Origin: Bifidobacteriaceae bacterium
Lineage (GTDB): Bacteria; Actinomycetota; Actinomycetes; Actinomycetales; WQXJ01
Length of the DNA: 18,200 nucleotides
Direction of reading: 5' to 3'
NCBI GenBank assembly: GCA_031278075.1
Contig: JAITLE010000115.1
Coordinates: forward strand, 1 to 18,200
Shown here: positions 1 to 8,044 of the stretch, piece by piece
Layout: every line of letters begins with the position of its first letter
Numbering within the stretch: position 1 is the stretch's first letter
Made by a program: the position numbers and the translations under genes
The notes under the pieces: generated by a model
Databases searched by the model: none
What the model was told of the DNA's origin: nothing
What the model saw: only the letters and a program-made list of their open reading frames with translations

Positions 1-17
1 GAAGGTCTCCAATCAGA

Positions 18-35
18 CCGCGGCTGAGGTCGCGG
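18..35 (-). terminator. Possible weak hairpin after the GH59 gene
   Basis: CCGCG at 18-22 pairs with CGCGG at 31-35 around an 8-nt loop, just past the stop codon of the leftward GH59 gene. No T-run is visible before the window ends, so this is only a weak terminator candidate. Confidence 0.2.
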
Positions 36-41
36 CGGCGC

Positions 42-3000
42 CTACATGGTGATGTCGACGCCGTTCGAATAGCGGGCCACAGTCGAACCCACCAACGTCA
101 GCTTCACCTTATACACGCCGGACGTCGTCGGAACGTGTGTCATGCCGCTGATCGACGTGCTGCCGTCCTTCACCGTCGACGTGCCGTTGTACCAACGAAT
201 CGTCACGTCTTCAGCCGGATAATTCGACGGATCGGTGACATACGCGAGCGACAGTGTTCCGTCGTCGTTGGTCAGCGTCGCCGTCTTCACCTTGGGCGCG
301 GTCGCCGGCGCCTCCTGCGTCACCGTCACGGTGTCTGAATACTTCACCACAGCTGCGACGCCTTCCTCGTCAAACGCCGACACCTTGACTTGTATCGCGC
401 CAGCGGTCAGCTCGGCCGTCGTCAACGTGTAGGTGGTTTGATCGTTCGCCGCCGAGATCAGCTTCGGGCAACCCTCCCCGCACCCCACGCGATACCACCT
501 GATCGCCACCGGGGTCTCCTCCGGAGTCAACGTGTAGTTCAGCGTCAGCGTCTGACCGACCGCAGGTGAGCCCGTCAGCTTCGGCTTCCCCAGCGCCGGA
601 GGGGCCGCCCGGACAGTCACCGTGGCCGATGCCGTCTTGGTCGGGTCCGCATCCGATGTCGCGGTCACGGTCAAGACCGTGCCCGGCGCCTCATCCGCGC
701 CGACGCTCAAGACGCCATCGGAGTTGATCGTCGTGTCGTTCGATGTCCCCCCGCTCACCTCCCAGGCGACCTCGTTGTTGGTCGCCCCGGTGGAGAGAGT
801 CACCGTGCCGGTGAAGTCAGCCGTCTGCCCTTGGATGACCGAGGCGGTCTGAGGAGAGATCGCGACGCCGGTCGGGATCACCTCATAGACCCCCGCCCAG
901 GAGAACATCGGCGCTTGGTTGTTGGTCGCCCGCAGCCGCAACGTGACGGCGCCCTCCTCCGCCATCGTGACCGGGAAGGTGTTGCTGTAGCCAGCCACGT
1001 TACTCGAGCTGGTCAGCGAGAACGTCGCCAACGGCGTGGCGCTGGTGGTCGACCCGTAGTCGATGTAGGCCTCAGTGGTACGCGCGGAGCCAGACCACCA
1101 CGAGTAGCTCGTGAACGCCAAGGCATAGCTCCCGGCGGGCAGGGTGAAGGTGTACGTCACCAACGCCCCAGTCGAGTTCTGGCCGGCGTACATACCCGTT
1201 GTCGTCACCTTGCTGTAGGCGCCGGTCGCGACGCCCTTGTAGGCGATCGACCCTGCCGTGCCGCTCGGTGTGTACCCCTGGTGGCCCCAGCCGTCAGCCG
1301 CGTCGTAGACCTGGTCGGCCACGTCGTTGAGGAGCGTTCGACCCGATTGAGAGACGAGTTCGGCGATGGCCAGGTAGGCCGGCGAGGTGTAGCCCAGGGC
1401 AGAGCCATCCACGCCCAAACCGGAGGCGACCCCGTTGCCGTCCACAAAGTAGAGCAGCCCCTCCGGGACCACTTCGACCGTCGCGGTGGTTTCAAGGTTC
1501 CGGTAGACGCCGGTCACCCTGACCGTGGACCACGCCGTGTCGAAGCTGACCTCGGCCAGGTTCCAGGTGATCTCGAACTCTTCTGTGGCGCCGTTGTCAA
1601 CGTTGGTCGCCGTCAAAGTGGCGGGCAGCGCGGGCGTTTGCCCTTTCCAGGTGGCGAGGTAAGGCGTCGGAAGCGACCAATTCCCTTCGAGCGAGCCGGC
1701 CGCGGCCTGGACAGAGGCGAGCCGGGCGACAATCTCAGCCGGTCCCTCCGCGTCCAGCCCGTAGGCCTCAGGATCAGCCACCGCCGCCAGGGCGTCGGCG
1801 CGCACAGCCAGGTAGGCCGCCCAGTCCTCGTCCGTGTACCGCTCCGTGCGGGTGACGGCGCTAGTCGCCTCGAGGGCTTCGACGATCGGACTCAGATCGA
1901 TGGCCGCAGGGTCGGCCACCGGCCCGGCGATGGTGTCGAACGAGTCGACCACCAACGTGCCCGCCGTCACCGTCAACTTGACCGTGTGCTCACCGAACGG
2001 CAGACCACGCAACGAATACGAGGTGCGCCAATAGGCGGAGGTGGGCCAGTTCTTCTCGCTCACCGAGACCTTGTTGCCGTCGATGGTGAGCTCGAGGGTC
2101 GCACTCGAGGAGTTGTTGGCCATGATGTCGAAACCGGTGCCGGTGAAGGTGTAGCTGACGGACGCGCCCGTGGCCTGGCTGGTCGAGACGCTCCGCCCGT
2201 AGGTGTACATGCTTTGGCCGTTCGTGTGGAGCCAGCTGCCGCCGTAGACCAGCTTGGTGTTCGGCGGGTCGGCCAGGTCAGTCATCTCCATGTTGTCGAG
2301 ACGCTCGTCGTAGTACGCCGCGTAGGTGTCCAGCTTCTCGATCTTCAGGTTGTCGAAGCTGGTCCAATAGAAGCCGCTGGCCAGGTCGACGCGCCCGGAC
2401 AGCACAGGGCTGGCGTCCGTGTAGGCCGCCACCTGTTCGCCGTCGATATAGGCGGTGATCTGGTTCCCCGCAGCCTGAACCGCGAGGTTGTGCCACGTCC
2501 CGGTCTCCACACTGATGGCGCCGGAAGACACGGTCGAGCCGAAACGCTGCAGACTCCAGGTCCCAGCGCGGCTGAGGCGGAGCACATACGGCGTCGAGGC
2601 CAGCGCCTGAGAGTTGTCGCCGCCGGTCGAGCGCACGCCGATGGCGGCGTAGTTGCTCGTGGTGTCGCGGTCGAACCGCACATCGACGCTGGCCTTGTAG
2701 TTCACCCAGCGGAAGTCGCCGATGCCGGTGATCGGGTCACCGCTGTTCCACGCGGAGCCCAGCCCGCCGAAGGCGGTCTGGTCCACCTGCTGTCGTAACA
2801 CATAGTTGTCGCCGCCGGGCTCCAGGTAGGCCTCGAAGGCGCCGTTGCGGTCCCAGGTGTACAAGGCGTCTGCACCGGTCGGCCCGCCGCGCGAATCGAT
2901 GAAGCTCTCGGTGGCGGCGGTCACGTCGCCCTTCGAGTCGTACACGGGCACGGTCTTGTCGCCGTACTCGAAATCGTCCGCCCAGAGCACGCCATCGCCG

Positions 3001-4691
3001 TTCGCCTCGATGTCCAGGACGGTCCGCTCGCCCTCGACGGGCAGCGGCTCGAGCACCTCTGGGTCGGAGGAGCGGTCCAGCGAGGTCACGGTGACGATCG
3101 AATACGGCTTCACCACGACCGTGTATGTCCCGTCGTCGCTTGGCGCGACGTCACCGATGTGCTTCTTGTAGTTGGTGTTGAACACCTCACCGGTGGACGC
3201 GGCCCGGGTCTCCCAGATCTCGAGACTCGCGTCCGGTTCGATCTCCATGTCCTGGACGGTGAAGGTGTACGTGTTGGTGTACTCCGAGTCATTGACCACC
3301 ACGGTGGAGAAGGCCGACTTGTCGGGCGCGGCCAGCGTGATGTGGTTCGGGCCGCCGCCGCGTCCCACGATCGGGTTCGTGCCGGTCGCGCTGCTCGCGC
3401 TGGCGGCGGTGACCGCGCGCCAGATCCCGGCCGTGTTCGTCTCGTTCTCCCAACCTGTCACGGCGAAGTCGGTGAAGTGCTCGAGCATCAGCAAGCCCGC
3501 GTCGTAGTGGATCCAGCCGGACCACGGGTCGCGCGCCGAGACCAGCTCCTTGTGGGAGTATTGGCCGCCCTCGTAGAACGAGCCGATCGCGGGCTGGTAG
3601 ATGAAGTGGGTCCGGCGCGAGTTGACGTAGCCCTTGACGATTGTGTTGGCCATCTCGAGCGCCGAGTTGGTGCCGCCGATCCCGGTGCCCACCACCGTCG
3701 GGTCGGCCACGTTGTTGTTCGGCCGGAACGCCGAGTTCGAGAACGTCGCCTGGGCTTCGGAGTTCCACACCTCTTTGTCCGCCGTGTCAGCCATCCACTT
3801 GAAGTTCCCGGCGGAGTCGTCATTGGTGGTGTAGTGGTACCCGATCACGTCGACAGCCTCCATATAGGTGGTGCTGTTCCGCATCGTGGTCCCAAAGGTC
3901 GGCAGGCCGCTGTTGTCGTCGATGATGATCTTGATCTTCTGGAACAGCTCCTGTTCCTGGGCGCTCGACCAGCCCGCCAGCTCCGGGTCTTCGCTGACAT
4001 ACCCGGTGGTGTCGTTCCTGATCCAGTTGACGAAGTTGACGGTCCAGGTCCAGGTGGGGCTCTCCTCGTTCCGGCCCGGGTTCAAGTAGTCGATCATGTA
4101 GCCGTATTCGCGGTACGCGGCCAGGATCGTGTTCTTGAACCAGGTGTAGGTCGCTTCGACGCGGCCAGATGTGCCGGACGCGAAATAGGGCTCGCGCCAA
4201 CGCAGAATCGAGACCTTCAAGTCTGGGTTGATCTTCTTCGCGTCGGCCGCCAGTTGGAAGCCGGGATCACGCGCGGGGTTGGCTTCCTCGTCCAAGGTCC
4301 GCATAGTGGCCGGGTTCGGACCGGTCGAGGTGTTCCGGTCATTCCCCATCTCGATCTTGACGTGCTCCATTATCGGGTTGCTCCCGCCGAACAGCGTCTT
4401 GAGCAACTGTGAGTACGCCTCCGGGTTCTGGGCTTTGTAGTCCATCAGGACGGCGCTGGTGGAGTTGGCGCTGAGGACGCCGAATCCTTTGAACGTCAAT
4501 CCGTTGATGTTCTCCGCCGCCACGTCGTCGCCGTCGATGACGACCGAGACGCTCGCGTCCGCGGCGAGCGCCGATTCTTGGAGGGCCCATGGGGCCGCCG
4601 TGATGGTGAGGGCGAAGACCGCGGCGGCAGCCGCCGCGCGGCGCTGACGCCACCAACGCGGAGCCCTCGGGAAATGCTGACTGTGGTTCAT
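42..4691 (-). CDS. Secreted GH59-type beta-galactosidase (galactocerebrosidase-like) with Ig-like tail
   Basis: 1549 residues. A Sec-type signal peptide is visible (basic WWRQRR, hydrophobic stretch about 20-37, likely cleavage after ALA at 41-43). Residues about 60-540 resemble glycoside hydrolase family 59: FKGFGVLSAN near 68, an N208-E209 pair in GRNEESPTW as probable acid/base, and E312 in VWNSEAQ as probable nucleophile. Next come a LamG/GH59 C-terminal lectin-like sandwich (about 565-790), a galactose-binding-like sandwich (about 795-920), a helical FIVAR-like stretch (930-1005), a Big_4-like domain (1009-1076), another sandwich (1080-1272), a Big_2-like domain (1275-1360) and two related Ig-like units (1368-1549). 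No LPXTG, SLH or transmembrane anchor is seen. GH59 members release terminal beta-galactose; the bacterial substrate is unknown. AGGAG lies 8 nt before the ATG. It is the only clearly exported enzyme of the locus. Confidence 0.85.
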   Translation of the reverse strand: MNHSQHFPRAPRWWRQRRAAAAAAVFALTITAAPWALQESALAADASVSVVIDGDDVAAENINGLTFKGFGVLSANSTSAVLMDYKAQNPEAYSQLLKTLFGGSNPIMEHVKIEMGNDRNTSTGPNPATMRTLDEEANPARDPGFQLAADAKKINPDLKVSILRWREPYFASGTSGRVEATYTWFKNTILAAYREYGYMIDYLNPGRNEESPTWTWTVNFVNWIRNDTTGYVSEDPELAGWSSAQEQELFQKIKIIIDDNSGLPTFGTTMRNSTTYMEAVDVIGYHYTTNDDSAGNFKWMADTADKEVWNSEAQATFSNSAFRPNNNVADPTVVGTGIGGTNSALEMANTIVKGYVNSRRTHFIYQPAIGSFYEGGQYSHKELVSARDPWSGWIHYDAGLLMLEHFTDFAVTGWENETNTAGIWRAVTAASASSATGTNPIVGRGGGPNHITLAAPDKSAFSTVVVNDSEYTNTYTFTVQDMEIEPDASLEIWETRAASTGEVFNTNYKKHIGDVAPSDDGTYTVVVKPYSIVTVTSLDRSSDPEVLEPLPVEGERTVLDIEANGDGVLWADDFEYGDKTVPVYDSKGDVTAATESFIDSRGGPTGADALYTWDRNGAFEAYLEPGGDNYVLRQQVDQTAFGGLGSAWNSGDPITGIGDFRWVNYKASVDVRFDRDTTSNYAAIGVRSTGGDNSQALASTPYVLRLSRAGTWSLQRFGSTVSSGAISVETGTWHNLAVQAAGNQITAYIDGEQVAAYTDASPVLSGRVDLASGFYWTSFDNLKIEKLDTYAAYYDERLDNMEMTDLADPPNTKLVYGGSWLHTNGQSMYTYGRSVSTSQATGASVSYTFTGTGFDIMANNSSSATLELTIDGNKVSVSEKNWPTSAYWRTSYSLRGLPFGEHTVKLTVTAGTLVVDSFDTIAGPVADPAAIDLSPIVEALEATSAVTRTERYTDEDWAAYLAVRADALAAVADPEAYGLDAEGPAEIVARLASVQAAAGSLEGNWSLPTPYLATWKGQTPALPATLTATNVDNGATEEFEITWNLAEVSFDTAWSTVRVTGVYRNLETTATVEVVPEGLLYFVDGNGVASGLGVDGSALGYTSPAYLAIAELVSQSGRTLLNDVADQVYDAADGWGHQGYTPSGTAGSIAYKGVATGAYSKVTTTGMYAGQNSTGALVTYTFTLPAGSYALAFTSYSWWSGSARTTEAYIDYGSTTSATPLATFSLTSSSNVAGYSNTFPVTMAEEGAVTLRLRATNNQAPMFSWAGVYEVIPTGVAISPQTASVIQGQTADFTGTVTLSTGATNNEVAWEVSGGTSNDTTINSDGVLSVGADEAPGTVLTVTATSDADPTKTASATVTVRAAPPALGKPKLTGSPAVGQTLTLNYTLTPEETPVAIRWYRVGCGEGCPKLISAANDQTTYTLTTAELTAGAIQVKVSAFDEEGVAAVVKYSDTVTVTQEAPATAPKVKTATLTNDDGTLSLAYVTDPSNYPAEDVTIRWYNGTSTVKDGSTSISGMTHVPTTSGVYKVKLTLVGSTVARYSNGVDITM

Positions 4692-4707
4692 CGTTGAAGC
4701 TCCTAGC

Positions 4708-4721
4708 GATCAAGAGTGATC
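4708..4721. promoter_or_regulatory. Operator-like palindrome (proximal) of the GH59 promoter
   Basis: GATCAAGAGTGATC is a perfect GATCA-N4-TGATC palindrome. It lies in the GH59 leader, downstream of the proposed transcription start and just upstream of the AGGAG ribosome site, where a bound repressor would block transcription. An identical-format palindrome lies upstream of the -35 box. The neighbouring DeoR/LacI hybrid regulator is the obvious candidate ligand; binding is inferred. Confidence 0.6.
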
Positions 4722-4739
4722 ATGAATAGGGACACTTCC

Positions 4740-4769
4740 AGCGTAGTGAGCCCACTCTTGCCCAGTCAA
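4740..4769 (-). promoter_or_regulatory. Promoter of the GH59 gene
   Basis: Read on the minus strand, TTGACT (4764-4769, five of six matches to the -35 consensus) is followed after 18 nt by TACGCT (4740-4745, a weaker -10). Transcription would start near 4733 and run into the GH59 gene, whose ATG is at 4689-4691. The two GATCA-N4-TGATC palindromes bracket this promoter. It would let the GH59 gene be expressed separately from the lyase and regulator genes upstream. Confidence 0.5.
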
Positions 4770-4780
4770 TGGCTACAACC

Positions 4781-4794
4781 GATCACTTATGATC
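4781..4794. promoter_or_regulatory. Operator-like palindrome (distal) of the GH59 promoter
   Basis: GATCACTTATGATC is a second perfect GATCA-N4-TGATC palindrome, about 12 bp upstream of the -35 box of the GH59 promoter. Its centre is 73 bp from the centre of the proximal copy, about seven helical turns, so one regulator could face both sites on the same side of the helix. Confidence 0.6.
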
Positions 4795-4811
4795 AGTCTG
4801 GGCGCGAACCC

Positions 4812-5924
4812 TCACACGGCATCGCGCGGCGGCCCCGAGGACTCCCGAATCCGCAACTGCGGCGAGATCGTCACGCGATGCACCGGTCGGCGCGGGTCGA
4901 GCAGCCGATCAACCAAGAGATCCACCGCGGCCCGGCCCAACGCCTCGCGCGCCGGACGGATCGCCGTCAAAGCCGGCGTGAACATCTCGGCCACCTCATC
5001 GTCATAAGCGATCACAGAGATGTCGCCCGGCACCTTCAGGCCACGCAACTCCAACTGCTGGACCAGCGCCATCGCCTCGCGATCCGAGTGCACCAACAGC
5101 CCCGTCACACCGCCTGCGACAACCTGGTCGATCACCGCCTCGAGCGCCGCGGCGAAGCCCACGGTCCGCGAATCGGGGGTCACCGCGGACACGCGGCGGG
5201 TGGGATCGGCGCCCAACTCCCGGCTCACCCGCTCGAATCCCTGCCGCACCTTCCGTGTGGTGGGGCTCGACCGGCTCACCACCAGGCCGACGCGACGGTG
5301 CCCCAGATCCCACAGGTAACGCATCGCCAGCTCCGCGCCCAACGCGTGGTCAGAGGTGACCGACTCCACAGGGGTCTTCCCCGGCCCCGCCGACGCCTCC
5401 CGCTCCAGCAACACGCACGGCAAGCTCTGCGCGGCGATCCAATCGATCACCTCGGCGGCGTGCGCCCCCTCGACATTCGGCACCGCGAGCACCCCGCGCA
5501 CCTGTTCACTCGCGAACAACGGCGCCAGCGCGGGACGCTCGTCCTCGCTCTCATAGGAGTCGCCGCGCAGCATCAAGCGCAGCCCGAACCGCCTAGCCTG
5601 CGCCTCAGCGGACCGCGAGACCGCGGGCCAATAGAAGTCCAAGCCCGGCGCGAGCATCGCGATTTGGCCGTTGAGCTGCGGTAACGCCGTCTCGGGCGAA
5701 ACTTGCGGCGCCTGGGGCGGCGCCGGGGGCGCCACCACTCGCGCGCCCCCGTGGACGCGCTCGATCAATCCCTCCGCCTCCAGCAGTTTCAGGTCCCGCC
5801 GAATCGTGAGAGCGGTCACATCGGTGGCGGCGGCCAGATCGGCCACGCGCGACGTGCCGCGCTCGCGCAAGAGCGCCATCAAGCGCTCGCGGCGCAGGTC
5901 CGGCAACAATTGGGTCGGGGCCAT
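4812..5924 (-). CDS. Transcriptional regulator, DeoR-type HTH fused to LacI-type ligand domain
   Basis: 370 residues from the chosen ATG. Residues about 11-61 form a DeoR-type winged helix-turn-helix, with the hallmark TIRRDL (40-45) followed by LEAEGLIERVHGGA. A Pro/Ala-rich linker follows. Residues about 89-370 are a periplasmic-binding-protein-like sensor of the LacI/GalR class, with VTSDHALGAELAMRYLWDLG, HSDREAMA and DISVIAYDDE near the end, all typical of that class. I chose ATG 5922-5924 because GGAAGGAG lies about 11 nt upstream; an in-frame GTG at 5972 and an ATG at 5948 lack such a site. It follows the lyase gene closely and precedes the GH59 gene, whose promoter carries paired palindromes. 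Probable role: sugar-responsive local repressor, inducer unknown. Confidence 0.88.
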   Translation of the reverse strand: MAPTQLLPDLRRERLMALLRERGTSRVADLAAATDVTALTIRRDLKLLEAEGLIERVHGGARVVAPPAPPQAPQVSPETALPQLNGQIAMLAPGLDFYWPAVSRSAEAQARRFGLRLMLRGDSYESEDERPALAPLFASEQVRGVLAVPNVEGAHAAEVIDWIAAQSLPCVLLEREASAGPGKTPVESVTSDHALGAELAMRYLWDLGHRRVGLVVSRSSPTTRKVRQGFERVSRELGADPTRRVSAVTPDSRTVGFAAALEAVIDQVVAGGVTGLLVHSDREAMALVQQLELRGLKVPGDISVIAYDDEVAEMFTPALTAIRPAREALGRAAVDLLVDRLLDPRRPVHRVTISPQLRIRESSGPPRDAV

Positions 5925-5976
5925 AGCGGCTGCGTCTCCTTCCGTCATGGTGAGACTGTCCACATTCCACACAACA

Positions 5977-7887
5977 TTACCCGCGCCCTTTCTCCGCCGG
6001 CCGGCAAATCACCGCGCAACGGCGTTCCGCGGCGAGGTCGATCCGCAGCTGCGTCAGCTTGCGCCCCCACACCGCGGCGTGGCGCGGATCGTCCAAGACC
6101 AGCTCCACCAGGTCGAACCCAAGGGCCTCAGGCCAGGTCACGGCCAGGACGGCGCCTGCGAGAGTCTCGACATCCAAGCCTGAGGCCCGCCGCGCCGCGA
6201 TGTTCCCCGCCAGCAAGAAGCGCAGCTCGGCCGTCCCCGGCCGCCCGGGCGCCCACTGCCACGTGTCCCGGATCGCCACCGAGCCGCCCGCGCGGTCGAG
6301 CTCGACGCGACGGGTCCAGGCGACGAGCCGGTCGGAATCGTACGCCCCCGCCAGGTCGGCCTCGAAGGCCACGCGCGGGCCGTCCGCCGCCCACTTGACC
6401 GCGCGGGCGCCGAACCCCGGGCCGACCGCCTGACCCCGACCGCAGATCAGAGGCACGTTGTGCCACTCGCTGCGCATACACCAGATGCCGTAGCGGCCCT
6501 GGCCGAAGGTGGCCGCGGTGTAGGTCGGCCGCCCGGCGTCCACCAGCACCGGCACGCCGTCCAGCGCGACGATCACCGACCCGACGTCGTTGTGGTTGTG
6601 CGGCTCCCCGTTGTGACCGCCCTTGGCCACCACCGCGAGCCCATCGGCGCGGCCGTCGAATTCGCGGGCGACCATCACCTGGATCGACGGGTACCAGACC
6701 TCCCGCGGCAACGGGGAGCGCGCGCCGGCCGCCTGGGCTTTCCCCGACGATGCCGTGCGCCGCGCCGCCTGCCAAGCCTCGTCCGCGACCGCCAGCGCCA
6801 TCCGGCCGAGGGAGTCCGCGGGGGGCTCGGGCCACGCCTCGGCCGCCGCGAGGCTCCGCGCCAGGGCGTGCCCCGCGGCCGCCGCGTCGCCGAACGCGCG
6901 GCCGAGGCGCCACAGCGCGTGCCATGGCTGTTCGGCCCCGGGCCGCGCCGAGGCGTCCGCGTGGTCGACGTGCCAAGGGCCGCCGAGGTGGGAATTGTGC
7001 GGGAAGGCGACCGTCAGGCGCAAGCGAGGCACGGCCGTCGCGTCGAGGCGGCCCCCGGTCGCGTCCCGGAGCACGAGGAGCGCCTCGAGCAGACGGCACG
7101 GCCCGTTCCACCAATAGCCTTGGCCCTCGTCGCAGGCGCCGTCCTCGGGCAGGGCGGCGGCGTAGCGGTCCAGCACCGCGACCGCTCGGAGCACCAGGCG
7201 CAGCCGCTCGGCGGGCTCTTCCGCCAGCCGCAGGGCCGCGGTCAGCACGTTGCCCGCGATCCAGGGGGCCCAGTTGTGGATGGGCGCGTCCAGGCCTAGC
7301 CAATGCCAGTCCTCACGTTGTTCGAATGGCGCGAAGACCCGCGTGCGGACCTCGCGGCGCAGGCGCCGGCGCAGGCCTGGCAGACTGGCCTCGAGGCGCT
7401 CGCCCAGCAGGTGGTCGACCCAGGCCAGCTGCGCCGCCGCCTCGCCCGCGCCGAGGTCGAGGAACGGCCGGTCCACGTCCGGCAACACCTCCGAGCGGGT
7501 CGCCCACGAGTCGTCGTGCGCCGGCCAGCACCACGAGGACTGCTCACATGTGGCGAGCACGCCCTCCGCCACCTCGTCCAGCCAGTGGTCCTCCGGGGAG
7601 CGGGCCGCCACCAAAGCGGCCCGGCTGAGGCGCGCCGCGCGGGCGAACACCACGGATTCGTAGTCCTGCCGTCCGCCGTCGCGGCGGAAGGCGGCCCAAG
7701 CGCTGGCGGTTGGCCTGGGCCAGGGCGTGCCGAGGGCGCGTTCGGCGGCTTCTTCGAGTTCGGCGAGGCCGGCCGCGGCCGCCTGGACGGCGGGCAGGGC
7801 CTCGGCCGGCGGCCTGAGCCACCGCTCGAGGTCGGAGGCGAGGTCCGGCCACAGTTCCAAGACCGGGCCGCGCCCACGTTGCCGCAT
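5977..7887 (-). CDS. Heparinase II/III family protein, putative polysaccharide lyase
   Basis: 636 residues from the ATG at 7885-7887 (649 from an in-frame TTG at 7926, which has a GGGATGAGG sequence upstream; the start is uncertain). Numbering from the TTG, the N-terminal half is an (alpha/alpha) toroid-like region with HNWAPWIAGN (217-226) and EDGACDEGQGYWW (261-273). The C-terminal half is a beta-sandwich with the heparinase II/III signature GGHNGEPHNHNDVGS (436-450), LVDAGRPTYT and IWCMRSEWHNVP. These positions carry the His/Asn/Tyr residues typical of family active sites. Family members break uronic acid-containing polysaccharides by beta-elimination, leaving an unsaturated uronyl end, which is what GH88 removes. 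No signal peptide is visible, so it probably acts on imported oligosaccharides. Exact lyase family and substrate are unknown. Confidence 0.82.
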   Translation of the reverse strand: MRQRGRGPVLELWPDLASDLERWLRPPAEALPAVQAAAAGLAELEEAAERALGTPWPRPTASAWAAFRRDGGRQDYESVVFARAARLSRAALVAARSPEDHWLDEVAEGVLATCEQSSWCWPAHDDSWATRSEVLPDVDRPFLDLGAGEAAAQLAWVDHLLGERLEASLPGLRRRLRREVRTRVFAPFEQREDWHWLGLDAPIHNWAPWIAGNVLTAALRLAEEPAERLRLVLRAVAVLDRYAAALPEDGACDEGQGYWWNGPCRLLEALLVLRDATGGRLDATAVPRLRLTVAFPHNSHLGGPWHVDHADASARPGAEQPWHALWRLGRAFGDAAAAGHALARSLAAAEAWPEPPADSLGRMALAVADEAWQAARRTASSGKAQAAGARSPLPREVWYPSIQVMVAREFDGRADGLAVVAKGGHNGEPHNHNDVGSVIVALDGVPVLVDAGRPTYTAATFGQGRYGIWCMRSEWHNVPLICGRGQAVGPGFGARAVKWAADGPRVAFEADLAGAYDSDRLVAWTRRVELDRAGGSVAIRDTWQWAPGRPGTAELRFLLAGNIAARRASGLDVETLAGAVLAVTWPEALGFDLVELVLDDPRHAAVWGRKLTQLRIDLAAERRCAVICRPAEKGRG

Positions 7888-7952
7888 GCGGCAAGCGTAC
7901 AGGAAACGTCTATAACGGTTCGACAACGATCCTCATCCCCATCATCGCACCC

Positions 7953-7981
7953 TTGCGTGATCGTCCGTGCATCCTTATGCT
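7953..7981 (+). promoter_or_regulatory. Candidate promoter of the rightward operon
   Basis: TTGCGT (7953-7958) and TATGCT (7976-7981) are separated by exactly 17 nt, in the gap between the divergent lyase and DUF2264 genes. The -35 match is modest (three of six) and the -10 match is four of six. It would start transcription near 7988, beside the TGAAC-N6-GTTCA palindrome, and favours a translation start at 8045 rather than 7967. Confidence 0.35.
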
Positions 7982-7988
7982 CGCTTCT

Positions 7989-8004
7989 TGAACCCAATTG
8001 TTCA
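7989..8004. promoter_or_regulatory. Operator-like palindrome at the rightward operon start
   Basis: TGAACCCAATTGTTCA has 5-bp inverted arms (TGAAC/GTTCA) around a 6-nt AT-rich centre. It lies just past the proposed -10 box, where a repressor would block transcription. It differs from the GATCA-N4-TGATC sites at the GH59 promoter, so a second regulator or a chance match is possible. Confidence 0.35.
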
Positions 8005-8044
8005 CGTGTCGGCCCTGCGCGCCGACCCGGACGAGAGACTCAAG

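Noticed and set aside
831..2798. 655-codon plus-strand open frame
   Set aside because: It lies entirely opposite the GH59 gene, is rich in Arg/Gly/Val/Asp with no recognisable domain, and is typical of antisense frames in GC-rich DNA.
3159..4412. 417-codon plus-strand open frame
   Set aside because: Antisense to the GH59 catalytic domain, which has clear motifs; composition is low complexity and unlike real proteins.
6128..7303. 391-codon minus-strand frame inside the lyase gene
   Set aside because: Same strand, shifted frame, extremely Arg/Gly/Ala-rich; the lyase frame carries the family motifs.
7967..8044. Longer N-terminus for the DUF2264 protein starting at GTG 7967
   Set aside because: No ribosome site there, and it would overlap the candidate promoter and palindrome; GTG 8045 has GAGAG upstream. 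Kept only as an alternative.
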